A stretch of DNA of 35,414 bases from Candidatus Zixiibacteriota bacterium (GCA_020341875.1 CP070839.1:2253300-2288713); one strand, 5' to 3'. Shown: positions 8,568-16,352, numbered from the stretch's first letter. Notes: a model not told the origin generated them from the sequence alone. Made by a program: numbers and translations.

Positions 8568-8914
8568 GACGTAGCTCCTTTCTTTAGGACAAAGGTTAGC
8601 CTCCTGCAAAAAAAACATAGCCCCTTTTAGGAAGTCGTTAGCGGTTACTGTGCAGCTTCCACCTCCTTGAAAAGAGTTTTTGCAGTAAAGATCAACGTCT
8701 CAAATAAAATCCCTGCTGCGTGCGTCCAGCGCAAAGACACCCATTCGCTGTCCTGCCTCATCAGCGCAACAAGACAGGCTGACACAAACACAAGATTTCC
8801 TGGTAGTAGTTCTGCCTACAATGTCATCCCCAACGGTGCCCCGCAAAAGACTTCCGGCAAGTCATGGCGAAGCCGACAGAGCCTAAGCTACGTCACCGCA
8901 CAAGCATTGATCGC
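8568..8914 (-). ncRNA. Conserved 5' leader RNA, cassette A
   Basis: About 347 nt separate the predicted transcription start from the start codon. Blocks shared with leaders B and C are ACTTGCCGGAAG, TTGGGGATGACATTGTAG, a GTAG-loop-CTAC hairpin, GTGTTTG and an orphan Shine-Dalgarno AAGGAGGT (minus strand, 8661-8668) 94 nt before the true start. This copy is the most diverged. No known riboswitch class is recognised. Confidence 0.5.
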
Positions 8915-8920
8915 ATTGGG

Positions 8921-8948
8921 AATATACACTATCAACCGACGAAGTCAA
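8921..8948 (-). promoter_or_regulatory. Promoter of cassette A
   Basis: TTGACT (8943-8948) and TATATT (8921-8926) on the minus strand with a 16-bp spacer. The same boxes and spacing occur at 12653-12680 and 15709-15736. Confidence 0.75.
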
Positions 8949-8950
8949 GG

Positions 8951-9070
8951 TTAATCGTTGACGGGAAGCACGAGACAACTCATTCCGCCATCCGCATACT
9001 TTGCCAACCGTCAAGTTCCGATTCACCCTCTGACCTCAGATAACCGCACACGATGAATTCGCCTGATGAT
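8951..9070. repeat. Intercassette spacer, copy 1
   Basis: No gene is visible. This spacer is alignable over about 115 bp with the one at 12684-12800 (shared CGAGACA, TGCCAA, GCCTGA.GA next to the terminator A run). That shows the duplicated unit includes the spacer as well as the genes. Confidence 0.6.
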
Positions 9071-9104
9071 AAAAAAAGCACCCAAGCCTCGGAGTCCTGG
9101 GTGC
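9071..9104 (-). terminator. Terminator of cassette B
   Basis: GCACCCA (9078-9084) pairs with TGGGTGC (9098-9104). On the minus strand it is followed by a T7 run (complement of 9071-9077). Confidence 0.85.
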
Positions 9105-9134
9105 CTTCTTTTCATCCTCCTTAATCTGGATGCA

Positions 9135-9674
9135 TCAACAGGCCGGTGGGTCTCCTCCTCGGTACAGATAGTTGACCAGATAAACTATGTCGGCCACGTT
9201 CACCACGCAATCACTGGTGGCATCTCCGGCCTCCGGTGGGCAGGGCTCTGATCCTCCCCTGTAGAGATAGTTCACCAGATACACGATGTCAGCCACGTTG
9301 ATCAATCCGTCGCCGGTGGCATCGCCGCGCTTCACGTGAGAAGCGTGCACAAAACCGGCTCCTATCCCCCAGGTGGCGCTCTCCGAGAGACCGGCAGGTG
9401 AGGGTTGACCTCCGGAGTTGACCGGAATCCTGTAGTTATCCGACTCAGATTCCCCTCCAAAGCCGTCCAGGACGTCGGTCACCATCACGTATCCCTGCCG
9501 AGTGTCTGTGAATTGCGCCCTCTGCTGAACGCCGGTGGGCGATGGCTTCACTTGAGTTACCGCATTCTGCTTGACTCTCTTCGGTTGAACCTGCTTATTC
9601 GACTCAGCATGCACCGTCACTGCCAGTAGCACCGCCACCACCAGGAGTACCGTTCCGAATTTGATCTTATTCAT
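9135..9674 (-). CDS. Secreted dockerin-like protein, cassette B
   Basis: A 179-residue paralogue of the proteins at 4417-4959 and 12860-13402, with the same order of parts: signal segment (MNKIKFGTVLLVVAVLLAV to about residue 24), Gln/Lys/Val-rich linker, the QGYVMVTD/GFGGESESDNYRIPVNSGG/SPAGLSESATWG block, and two dockerin-like Ca-binding repeats ending in PPAC. The ATG at 9674 is preferred to an upstream in-frame ATG at 9749, because it carries the GGAGA ribosome site and begins the signal peptide; the extension would put a charged segment in front. It follows the fibrous protein gene of cassette B by 94 bases and ends just before the shared-type terminator. One loop (DATSDCVVN) carries Cys where the others have Gly. 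Role as for the cassette A protein. Confidence 0.88.
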   Translation of the reverse strand: MNKIKFGTVLLVVAVLLAVTVHAESNKQVQPKRVKQNAVTQVKPSPTGVQQRAQFTDTRQGYVMVTDVLDGFGGESESDNYRIPVNSGGQPSPAGLSESATWGIGAGFVHASHVKRGDATGDGLINVADIVYLVNYLYRGGSEPCPPEAGDATSDCVVNVADIVYLVNYLYRGGDPPAC

Positions 9675-9768
9675 TTTTGTCTCTCCTTTTTTGAGGCGCT
9701 GTCTTTCATCCACGTGGTCAAGGACCCGGCGGATGGTTTGACCGCGCACTCAAATGTCACGTGATGGC

Positions 9769-12267
9769 TTATTCGCCTGCTTTTTCCAGCCGTTCCTTCT
9801 CCATCCTTGCGGCGGCTTCGGGATACAGGTATGCGTCGTTCTCTCCAGCAGCGGTGTAGTCAAGGCGCCTGTCCTCAAATCCCTTGCGCTTGGCTACCAC
9901 ACGGTAGGAAAACGGGACATTAGTCGTGCCGTTCTTCAACTCCACAACATCAAACCCGGTAGTCCCCTTGGAAACATACACGCCGTTACAGTCGCCCTCG
10001 AGCTGCACGAACACCTTCATGGGGTTTGCAGCGTTTATGGTTACGGTCTCCAGAAACAGAGCATCCAGCTCTATGTGTGTTTGGCCATTTACCAGCGTTC
10101 CTTCGCCGAAATCCTCAAACCAGTTTTCAGGCGATTCCTGGCAATAGAGAAGCGTCGGTCCCTGGGAGGTCTTTACCACACAGCTTTTGGTGCCGGACCC
10201 TCCCAACCCGCCTGAGTAATAGACGCCATAGTTGGTGGTTCCGCCGCTGGCATAACCCCTTACACCGTAGTTGGAGCCCGAGCCGGTAGCATTACCGGAT
10301 ACACCGTACTTGTTACCTCCTGCCCCACTGGTAGTAGCATAACCATAAACTCCGTAATAGGTCGAGGTTCCAGTTGCAATAACGCGGGCATAAACGCCCT
10401 GGTAGCCGCCTTCAAAATATCCACCAATCCCGTAGTAATCTTGGGGAGTGGACTTCCCATAAACTGCTCTGGCATCTTGGCTAGAAGTCCCGGTGTGTTC
10501 AGAACGCAGCACGTAGAAATCTGTTGACTCAACGTCAAGTTGTGCGTCCGGGCTTGTGTCCCCGATACCGACGTCTCCGTCGGTGGCAACGGTTACCGAT
10601 GCAACGCCTCCATCTTCGTTCAGGGAAAGGGCGCCGTTGTCAACCAGGGTTACCCTTGCGGTTCCTCCAGCATCCTTGATGTCGGCTCCTCTGACTCTTA
10701 TATCTCCGTTTACGTCCAGCTTATCCGCTGCGGTCACTCCTATGCCCGCGTTACCGTCAACAATTAAGTGGTCCGTGCCGGGATCAGAGGTTCCACCAAC
10801 ATGAAATCCTCCTAAGGCATAGCCATAATCAGAAATATAAACTCTGTTGAAAGTCGGGTTGTCAGTTGTCTGAACGTTCTGGTTCATGGCGTAGAGTTCA
10901 TTAGGCCCTTGGCCTGTGTTTACTGTGGCAAAAGTGACAGCGTCACTTGTCCGAACGTTCTGGTTCATGTCATAGAGTTCATTAGGCCCTTGGCCTGTGT
11001 TTACTGTGGCAAAAGTGACAGCGTCACTTGTCCGAACGTTCTGGTTCATGGCGAAAAGCTCATTATTCCCATAGCCTGTGTTAATGACGTTTGCGCTAAC
11101 GTCCCCAAAAGACACGTTGTCGGTTGTCCGAACGTGCTGGTTCATGGCGTAGTGCTCAAAATTCCCCTGTCCTGTGTTAACTGTGTTCGCATAAAAGTCG
11201 CCGCCCACATGAAGCTTATAACCAGGGGTGGTTATCCCGATGCCAACTTGGCCGCCGTCCTCAATCACCATCCTGGAACCGATCCCGGTTTCCGAGAAAT
11301 GCAGTGCAATACCTTGATAGTGTACCTGCCATTCGGAGCCTCCTGTGTCACGAAAGTCCAGAGCGTAACTCTGTGATGAGCCGCTTCCTTCGAGGGCGAT
11401 GTTTCCCAGAACTCCTAACTTCTGACTTGGGCCCGTTGTGCCGATGCCGATATCACTGCCGCTTTGATAGATTGTCGAATTGCCAACGGTGGTTGGGGCT
11501 GTGAATTTGGGGATGTAATTGGCTGTGCCGCTTCCTCCGATTCCACCGGCCGTGGAGGAAAAGGTCACGGTATTGGCTCCGTCATTTGGCGTTATGGTCA
11601 TATTGCTACCAGGAACGAAGTCGACATTTCCACCCGCGTTGCTCACACCGTCCACGCTCACCAAGGCACCCGTTTGCCCGGCGCTAACCGAGTGCGGATT
11701 GTCTGACCTGGCTGAGTGGGTCTCTCCAATGCTTATGTTGTCGGCTCCATCATTGGGGGTGATGGTGATGGCATTAGTCTGGATCAGGTCCACATTTCCG
11801 CCCGGATTAGAAACGCCGTCCACGCTCGCTATTCCCGCTGCGGGCACGTTTCTGGCGTAGTCTGCGGTATCCGCCTCCTGTGCGTGATGTGAACCGAACG
11901 CGTAGGCCGTCGTCACCATCGGCTTCAGGGGGCTCATCTCCGGATCGGTCTCCACCTGAACACCCAAGTATTTGGCGGTTCCATCAAAGATCGAAGCTGG
12001 CAATGGATTAACACTTCCCAAAAGAACATTGAATATGCCCTCTTTCACCTCCACTTGTGTTTGGGTCTCACTCCAGTCCAACACGGTGCCGAATGCGTCT
12101 GCGTAAATGGTGAAGGTCATCTGAACCGTGTCGTTAAGACAGCCACCTGAAGCGGTGGTCAGCTTACCCTGATAATTGATACTGTCGGGGACGTCAGCAG
12201 ATGAAACAGAGGCAAAGAAGAAGATCACCATCCCCACGGCCAGAAAAACGAGGCTCTTGCGCGCCAT
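9769..12267 (-). CDS. Secreted fibrous repeat protein, cassette B
   Basis: An 832-residue protein. A signal peptide (1-24, cleavage VSSA-DVP) precedes the shared N-terminal domain (about 25-130, INYQGKLTTASGG, NDTVQMTF, GIFNVLLGS, KYLGVQVE, PLKPMV). A long fibrous centre follows, containing SVDGVSN.GGNVD repeats, VGIGDTSP-type motifs, a run of 27-residue repeats (MNQNVRTSDAVTFATVNTG) and YGVYGYA-type repeats. The C-terminal domain (about 705-832) contains ENWFEDFGEGTLVNG and VPFSYRVVAKRKGFEDRRL and ends in a charged helix. Fibre C shares this C-terminal domain; fibre A does not. GGAGGT precedes the ATG. It is probably an extracellular fibre or adhesin-like protein; the ligand is unknown. Confidence 0.83.
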   Translation of the reverse strand: MARKSLVFLAVGMVIFFFASVSSADVPDSINYQGKLTTASGGCLNDTVQMTFTIYADAFGTVLDWSETQTQVEVKEGIFNVLLGSVNPLPASIFDGTAKYLGVQVETDPEMSPLKPMVTTAYAFGSHHAQEADTADYARNVPAAGIASVDGVSNPGGNVDLIQTNAITITPNDGADNISIGETHSARSDNPHSVSAGQTGALVSVDGVSNAGGNVDFVPGSNMTITPNDGANTVTFSSTAGGIGGSGTANYIPKFTAPTTVGNSTIYQSGSDIGIGTTGPSQKLGVLGNIALEGSGSSQSYALDFRDTGGSEWQVHYQGIALHFSETGIGSRMVIEDGGQVGIGITTPGYKLHVGGDFYANTVNTGQGNFEHYAMNQHVRTTDNVSFGDVSANVINTGYGNNELFAMNQNVRTSDAVTFATVNTGQGPNELYDMNQNVRTSDAVTFATVNTGQGPNELYAMNQNVQTTDNPTFNRVYISDYGYALGGFHVGGTSDPGTDHLIVDGNAGIGVTAADKLDVNGDIRVRGADIKDAGGTARVTLVDNGALSLNEDGGVASVTVATDGDVGIGDTSPDAQLDVESTDFYVLRSEHTGTSSQDARAVYGKSTPQDYYGIGGYFEGGYQGVYARVIATGTSTYYGVYGYATTSGAGGNKYGVSGNATGSGSNYGVRGYASGGTTNYGVYYSGGLGGSGTKSCVVKTSQGPTLLYCQESPENWFEDFGEGTLVNGQTHIELDALFLETVTINAANPMKVFVQLEGDCNGVYVSKGTTGFDVVELKNGTTNVPFSYRVVAKRKGFEDRRLDYTAAGENDAYLYPEAAARMEKERLEKAGE
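10876..11037. repeat. 81-bp tandem repeat inside fibre B
   Basis: Two adjacent 81-bp units (10876-10956 and 10957-11037) differ at only two positions by my alignment. Each encodes one 27-residue repeat. More diverged copies continue on the right, the next starting at 11038. The reading frame is kept, so the array can grow or shrink in whole repeats. Confidence 0.85.
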
Positions 12268-12646
12268 CGTGTACCTCCATACGTTAGAAAAACGTTAGCC
12301 CCTTTCTGTGAGCAAAACATGCCCCTTTTGAGAAGTCATTGGCGGTTGTTCTTTCTGCTTCACCTCCTTGTTAAAAATTCAAATCTAACAGTAGACGATA
12401 TGAATGAATTTCCGCCTATGTGCTTGGAGCGCGAAGCGACCCATCGCACGCACTGCCTGGTTCTCCCAGCAGCGCAGGCTGGCGCAAACACAATATCACA
12501 TGATAGTAGTTCTCCTTACAATGTCATCCCCAATCGTACCCCAGACAAGGCTTCCGGCAAGTAATGGCGGAGCCTTCCAAGCGTAATCTACCTCGCGAAG
12601 ACAAACAGCCTCTTTCAAATGCCGAACGGGCACAAATGCCGACTGT
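12268..12646 (-). ncRNA. Conserved 5' leader RNA, cassette B
   Basis: About 379 nt from the predicted start site to the start codon. It is closely similar to leader C in its first 150 nt (GGCATTTGTG, GAAAGAGGCTGTTTGTCTTC, GTAGATTACGCTTGG). A bulged hairpin AAGGCTCCG...CGGAAGCCTT lies around 12551-12574. An orphan AAGGAGGT lies at 12362-12369 (minus strand), 95 nt before the start. No known riboswitch class is recognised. Confidence 0.55.
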
Positions 12647-12652
12647 ATCAGG

Positions 12653-12680
12653 AATATACATTATCGACTGAAAAAGTCAA
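12653..12680 (-). promoter_or_regulatory. Promoter of cassette B
   Basis: TTGACT (12675-12680) and TATATT (12653-12658) on the minus strand with a 16-bp spacer. Confidence 0.75.
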
Positions 12681-12683
12681 GAT

Positions 12684-12800
12684 TTATCGCGAGCCGAAAG
12701 AACGAGACAGTTCACTCACCCCCCTGCATCTCCTGCCAATCCTCAAATCCAAATCCACTCTCCGAAGTCAGGCAGCCGCAAATCGTGAGTTTGCCTGACG
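12684..12800. repeat. Intercassette spacer, copy 2
   Basis: Diverged copy of the spacer at 8951-9070. No gene is visible. Confidence 0.6.
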
Positions 12801-12802
12801 AC

Positions 12803-12835
12803 AAAAAAGCACCCAAGCCTCGGAAGCCTGGGAGC
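12803..12835 (-). terminator. Terminator of cassette C
   Basis: The third copy of the same hairpin (GCACCCA at 12809-12815 with TGGGAGC at 12829-12835, weakened by a mismatch). On the minus strand it is followed by a T6 run (complement of 12803-12808). Confidence 0.8.
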
Positions 12836-12859
12836 TTTTCTTCGTCTTCTCTCGATCTC

Positions 12860-13402
12860 TCAACAGGCCGGTGGGTCTCCTCCTCTGTAGAGATAATTGA
12901 CCAGGTAAACTACATCTCCCACGTTCACTATCCCATCGCTGGTCACGTCGCCGGCCTCGGCCGGACAAGGTTCACCTCCGCTTCTGTACAGATAATTCAC
13001 CAGATAGACTACGTCGCCAATATTGATTATGCCGTCGGCGTTGACATCTCCCCGGGTAACCCGAGTTGCCAGGACGTAGCCCGCTCCGACGCCCCAGTTG
13101 GCGCTCTCCGAAAGACCAATGGCTGATGGCTGCCCTCCGGAGTTTACCGGAATCCGGTAATTATCCGATTCCGATTCTCCTCCGAAGCCATCAAGGACAT
13201 CCGTTACGAGCTGATACCCTTGCTTTGAACCAGTGAACGGGGTAGTCTGCGGAAGACCGGCGGCCATCGATTTGATTTCAGCGACCTCCTTTGGCTTGAC
13301 CATCTTAGACCGCACTTCCTTGTTTGACTGAGCATGCACCACAAGCACCGCAGAGAACACCAGAGCCACAAGGAATATGATTCCTAATTTGATCCTATTC
13401 AT
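12860..13402 (-). CDS. Secreted dockerin-like protein, cassette C
   Basis: A 180-residue paralogue of the two other dockerin-like proteins: signal segment (1-24, ending VVHA-QSN), Lys/Glu-rich linker, the QGYQLVTD/GFGGESESDNYRIPVNSGG/SAIGLSESANWG block (about 60-110), and two dockerin-like repeats (RGDVNADGIINIGDVVYLVN and GDVTSDGIVNVGDVVYLVNY) ending in PPAC. The ATG at 13402 has AAAGGA upstream and begins the signal peptide; an upstream in-frame ATG at 13441 would add a polar extension. It follows fibre C by 66 bases, in the same operon. The dockerin pair is clear; partner and location beyond the inner membrane are inferred. Confidence 0.88.
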   Translation of the reverse strand: MNRIKLGIIFLVALVFSAVLVVHAQSNKEVRSKMVKPKEVAEIKSMAAGLPQTTPFTGSKQGYQLVTDVLDGFGGESESDNYRIPVNSGGQPSAIGLSESANWGVGAGYVLATRVTRGDVNADGIINIGDVVYLVNYLYRSGGEPCPAEAGDVTSDGIVNVGDVVYLVNYLYRGGDPPAC

Positions 13403-13468
13403 TTTTCTCGATCCTTTGTTATGGCACTTTTTTTCCATCACGAGTAGCTCCTGACAGCACAGGAAGAG

Positions 13469-15322
13469 CTACCTCTGTTCTCTCTCCTGTTCCATCCTCT
13501 TGTTCTCTGCCTCCATCTTCTCGCGCTGCCTTTTCATCTCTTGTCTTTGTTCTTCCAGCTTGGCCCACTCCTCTTCCGTCTCTGCCCGATGTCTTGCCTG
13601 CTGCCAAGCTACTTCCTCGGGCGTAGGTTTCCCCATCTTGGCTAACCGGATATCCTCGTATCCTTTTCTTTTGGCAACGATACGATATGAGAAGGGGACG
13701 TTTGCACTTGAAGGACCTATCACCTCAAAGGTGGCAGTGGTCTTATTCGCCACGGCCAAGGTTAGTGGTTCATCCTGCGGAGTCAGAAAAACATGATATT
13801 TCACTGAGGTGTTTACGGTCTGAGCGAATAATGGATCAATCTGAATTACTGCGCTCCCATTTAGTAGTCGTCCTTCTCCGAAATCCTCAAACCAGACCTC
13901 TGGCGATTCCTGCGAGTAAAGCAGGCGGTATTCACCATTATCCACCTTCACTGCCGCGCTCTTTCCGCCTAGGACCACCAGACTGTCAGTTATCCTGACA
14001 TCGCCGCCAAAATACCCCGCCCATCCGTAGGCAGCATTTGCGGATGCATAGACACCGTATCTTGTACCCGTCCCGGTAGCACCGCCAAAGGAATCGAAAT
14101 ATCCACCATAAACAGATCCGGTAGAACGATTTGAGGCAAGAACGTGTATGCCGCGGGTAGGCCCAGCGCTGGAATCCGGTACCGAAATGTCAACTCCCGT
14201 TCGCGCTCCTGTCCCAACATATGATGGAGGTGTGTAAAACGATGCGGCGACCGACCGGCCAGATGAGCTGTTGCTCGCTTCAGCGTGGATACCATACGTG
14301 TGAGCAGAGGAGGTACCATAACCCTCAGCCCATACCCCAACAGGGCCTCCTGTCCCATCAGAAGAGGCTTGAAAGAATCCCCCTTTGGGGTACCCTGTGG
14401 AGGAATTGCTGGCATAGCCATAGACTCCGTAATGCCAGCCACTGGAGGAGCTGTAACTTCTAGCGTTTACGCCATAATGCGTTCCTGTGCCTGAAGCTGC
14501 GGCAGAAAAATACCCTGCGCAAACGTCCCCATCTGAACTATTTTCCGCTCTGCCATAAACACCGTAAGTATTTGCATTGGAAGAAGCGCTACCTGATGCT
14601 CGGATTCCGTAGTGAGTTCCTGTGCCTGAAGAGGGAGTCTCAAAATACCCCCCGTAAGCAACTCCAGTGGAAGTGTTCTCTCCATAACCCTTAATACCAT
14701 AGATTGCTGAACTGCTTCCGGTTGCTTTGCCCAAGAGAGCCGCGCCAGAGGCGGAAACAACACTGTCGGGTCCAGTGACATTCACGTATTTGTCGGTCAG
14801 AGTGCTCGTTCCCTCATACAAATCCGTCGCCACACCGGAGCGACCATAATCGTTAGCAGTCGAAAGAAAAGCCGACGCATGCTGTCCATCTAACAAGTCC
14901 GCATTCTCTGCGCTCCAGGCAAAATCGGCGGTATCTGCCTCATTCGACTTGTAAGCGTAAGCCGTGGTCACCATCGGCTTCAAAGGCGTCATCTCCGGAT
15001 CGGATTCCACCTGAACGCCCAAATACTTGGCAGCACCATCGAAGATCGAAGCCGGTAACGGATTAACACTTCCTAAAAGAACGTTGAATATCCCCTCTTT
15101 CACCTCCACTGCTGTTTGGGTCTCACTCCACTCCGACACGGTGCCGGATTCGTCGGTATAGATTGTAAAGGTCATCTGAACAGTGTCGTTGACACAACCA
15201 CCGCTGGCGGTGGTCAGCTTACCCTGATAATTGATACTGTCGGGGACGTCTGCAGATGAGACAGGGCAAAGAAGGAAAATTACCGCCCCCATCACCAGAA
15301 GCACAAAACTCTTGCGTAGCAT
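13469..15322 (-). CDS. Secreted fibrous repeat protein, cassette C
   Basis: A 617-residue protein. A signal peptide (1-24, SSA-DVP) precedes the shared N-terminal domain (about 25-125). The centre is built of repeats of roughly 34-50 residues with the pattern GTGTHYGIRASGSASS, YGVYGRAENSS, AGYFSAAASG. The C-terminal domain (about 470-570) resembles that of fibre B (EVWFEDFGEGRLLNG, VPFSYRIVAKRKGYEDIRL). It ends in a strongly charged coiled coil (about 575-617, EEQRQEMKRQREKMEAENKR), which would suit oligomerisation. AAGGAG lies seven bases before the ATG at 15322; a longer in-frame start at 15370 lacks a ribosome site and would bury the signal peptide. It is the first gene of cassette C. Confidence 0.83.
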   Translation of the reverse strand: MLRKSFVLLVMGAVIFLLCPVSSADVPDSINYQGKLTTASGGCVNDTVQMTFTIYTDESGTVSEWSETQTAVEVKEGIFNVLLGSVNPLPASIFDGAAKYLGVQVESDPEMTPLKPMVTTAYAYKSNEADTADFAWSAENADLLDGQHASAFLSTANDYGRSGVATDLYEGTSTLTDKYVNVTGPDSVVSASGAALLGKATGSSSAIYGIKGYGENTSTGVAYGGYFETPSSGTGTHYGIRASGSASSNANTYGVYGRAENSSDGDVCAGYFSAAASGTGTHYGVNARSYSSSSGWHYGVYGYASNSSTGYPKGGFFQASSDGTGGPVGVWAEGYGTSSAHTYGIHAEASNSSSGRSVAASFYTPPSYVGTGARTGVDISVPDSSAGPTRGIHVLASNRSTGSVYGGYFDSFGGATGTGTRYGVYASANAAYGWAGYFGGDVRITDSLVVLGGKSAAVKVDNGEYRLLYSQESPEVWFEDFGEGRLLNGSAVIQIDPLFAQTVNTSVKYHVFLTPQDEPLTLAVANKTTATFEVIGPSSANVPFSYRIVAKRKGYEDIRLAKMGKPTPEEVAWQQARHRAETEEEWAKLEEQRQEMKRQREKMEAENKRMEQEREQR

Positions 15323-15702
15323 CACGCAACTCCTTTCGTTGGAAAAAACGTTAGCCCCATCTGTGAGCAAGACAGGCCCCCTCTTGAGAAGTCATCAGCA
15401 ATTGTTTTGTGTTTTCCACCTCCTTAGCCAAGGTTTGAATCTCAGAGTTAACGACATAAGTGAATATCCGCCCATGTGCGTCAAACGTGGAGACACGAGT
15501 CCGCTTTCCCGCATCGTTCCGGCAACGAAACAGGTGAACGCAAACGCGAAATCACGTGTCAGTAGTTCTGCCTACAATGTCATCCCCAACTTTGCCCCAG
15601 GCAAGGCTTCCGGCAAGTAATGGCGGAGCCTTCCAAGCGTAATCTACCGTGCGAAGACAAACAGCCTCTTTCAAATGTCAAACGGCCACAAATGCCTATT
15701 GT
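15323..15702 (-). ncRNA. Conserved 5' leader RNA, cassette C
   Basis: About 380 nt, nearly the same length as leader B. It shares with B the GAAAGAGGCTGTTTGTCTTC block, the AAGGCTCCG/CGGAAGCCTT bulged hairpin and the GATGACATTGTAG block with its GTAG/CTAC hairpin. The orphan AAGGAGGT lies at 15418-15425 (minus strand), 96 nt before the start codon. Confidence 0.55.
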
Positions 15703-15708
15703 GTCAGG

Positions 15709-15736
15709 AATATACATTATCGAGTGAGAAAGTCAA
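15709..15736 (-). promoter_or_regulatory. Promoter of cassette C
   Basis: TTGACT (15731-15736) and TATATT (15709-15714) on the minus strand with a 16-bp spacer. Homology to the other cassettes ends just beyond it, near 15740. Confidence 0.75.
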
Positions 15737-15751
15737 GGTCTATCTTTGATC

Positions 15752-15771
15752 AAGAACGGATACCCGTTCTT
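15752..15771. other. Perfect hairpin beyond the cassette array
   Basis: AAGAACGG (15752-15759) and CCGTTCTT (15764-15771) with a 4-nt loop. No T run follows on either strand, so this is not a clear terminator. It lies between the array edge and the asparaginase fragment. Confidence 0.45.
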
Positions 15772-15798
15772 CTGCAGAACATTTTAGCGGGAGCCTGA

Positions 15799-15930
15799 AG
15801 GCAGTTGGGTGTACCGAACAACGGCCAATCAACAAACCTGCCACAAGGGAACCATCTTGCCATTTTCAATGATCAAGGGAGAAAAGTCGGATTTCTCCAG
15901 CCCGACTTCAGGTTCACGCGGACAAGATAG
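15799..15930 (+). pseudogene. 3' fragment of the asparaginase gene
   Basis: Forty-three codons and the TAG stop align without gaps to the last 44 codons of the intact gene (4168-4299). 24 of 43 residues are identical, including RQLGV and KVGFL.PDFR near the end. Nothing upstream matches the rest of the gene, and no start codon is present. It lies in the same orientation as the intact gene and on the other side of the three-cassette array. It is a remnant of an old duplication, not a working gene. Confidence 0.82.
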
Positions 15931-16009
15931 TTCTCTGCTCGACTTGTAGTCTCGAGTCGCTATTCTCTCGCCTCAAGAAGTCGAACACCAACGTCAGTTT
16001 CGCTTGGAC

Positions 16010-16136
16010 GAATCTGCGACTTCGGCTTGACCGAAAGCTCTCTCTCGCTTGATTGCACAAGGGGGAGAGAAGGACAGTACTTCATCACAGTCCCCCCAGG
16101 GGCGAGCACTCTATTTTGCGACTTTTCAAGAATAGG
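16010..16136 (+). repeat. Diverged direct repeat, left of the radical SAM locus
   Basis: GAATCTGCGACTTCGGCTTG (16010-16029) and GGCGAGCACTC (16101-16111) recur, diverged, at 19336-19460 in the same order and with nearly the same spacing (91 and 95 bp). Only these anchor blocks align well. No gene is visible in 15931-16455 besides this repeat and the promoter. Confidence 0.5.
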
Positions 16137-16323
16137 TAATCACCTGAGTTGAGAGGGATCGATTTTCCTCCCGAATCCCCGTCTTCCTTCCTGGTTCGGA
16201 CCTTAAAGCAAAAGAGCAGGGCCAATTTAAGCAGGGGCACAATAGCGAACCTAAAGACAAAATAGCGTCGGGTAATATACGTATGCGGGGGGATATATCA
16301 GTTGCGGGCCGGATAAAATATGC

Positions 16324-16352
16324 TTGACAAACGTGCTGTGATTCAATAGAGT
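16324..16352 (+). promoter_or_regulatory. Possible promoter of the radical SAM locus
   Basis: TTGACA (16324-16329) and TAGAGT (16347-16352) with a 17-bp spacer, about 100 bp before the first enzyme gene. The -35 box is perfect; the -10 box is weak. Confidence 0.45.

Noticed and set aside
8568..8914. Assignment of the fibre leaders to a known riboswitch (c-di-GMP, cobalamin, glycine)
   Set aside because: The required conserved boxes of these classes are not found; only short, chance-level similarities.
10876..11180. CRISPR-like regular repeats
   Set aside because: The repeats are contiguous, in-frame coding units of 81 bp without unique spacers, and no cas genes are present.
12307..12335. 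Short leader-peptide-like ORF before fibre B (MTSQKGHVL...), with a counterpart before fibre C (MTSQEGACL...)
   Set aside because: The start is over 20 nt from the orphan Shine-Dalgarno. In leader A the ATG is ACG and a stop follows after two codons, so it is not conserved as a coding unit.
13485..15322. Lipoprotein signal in fibre C (LLCP near residue 19)
   Set aside because: The residue before Cys is Leu rather than Gly, Ala or Ser, and a good signal peptidase I site (SSA-D) follows.
4168..15930. Array bounded by duplicated asparaginase ends read as an integrated element with attachment sites
   Set aside because: The repeats are only about 55% identical at protein level, and there is no integrase or phage or conjugation gene between them. 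Old tandem duplication explains them better.
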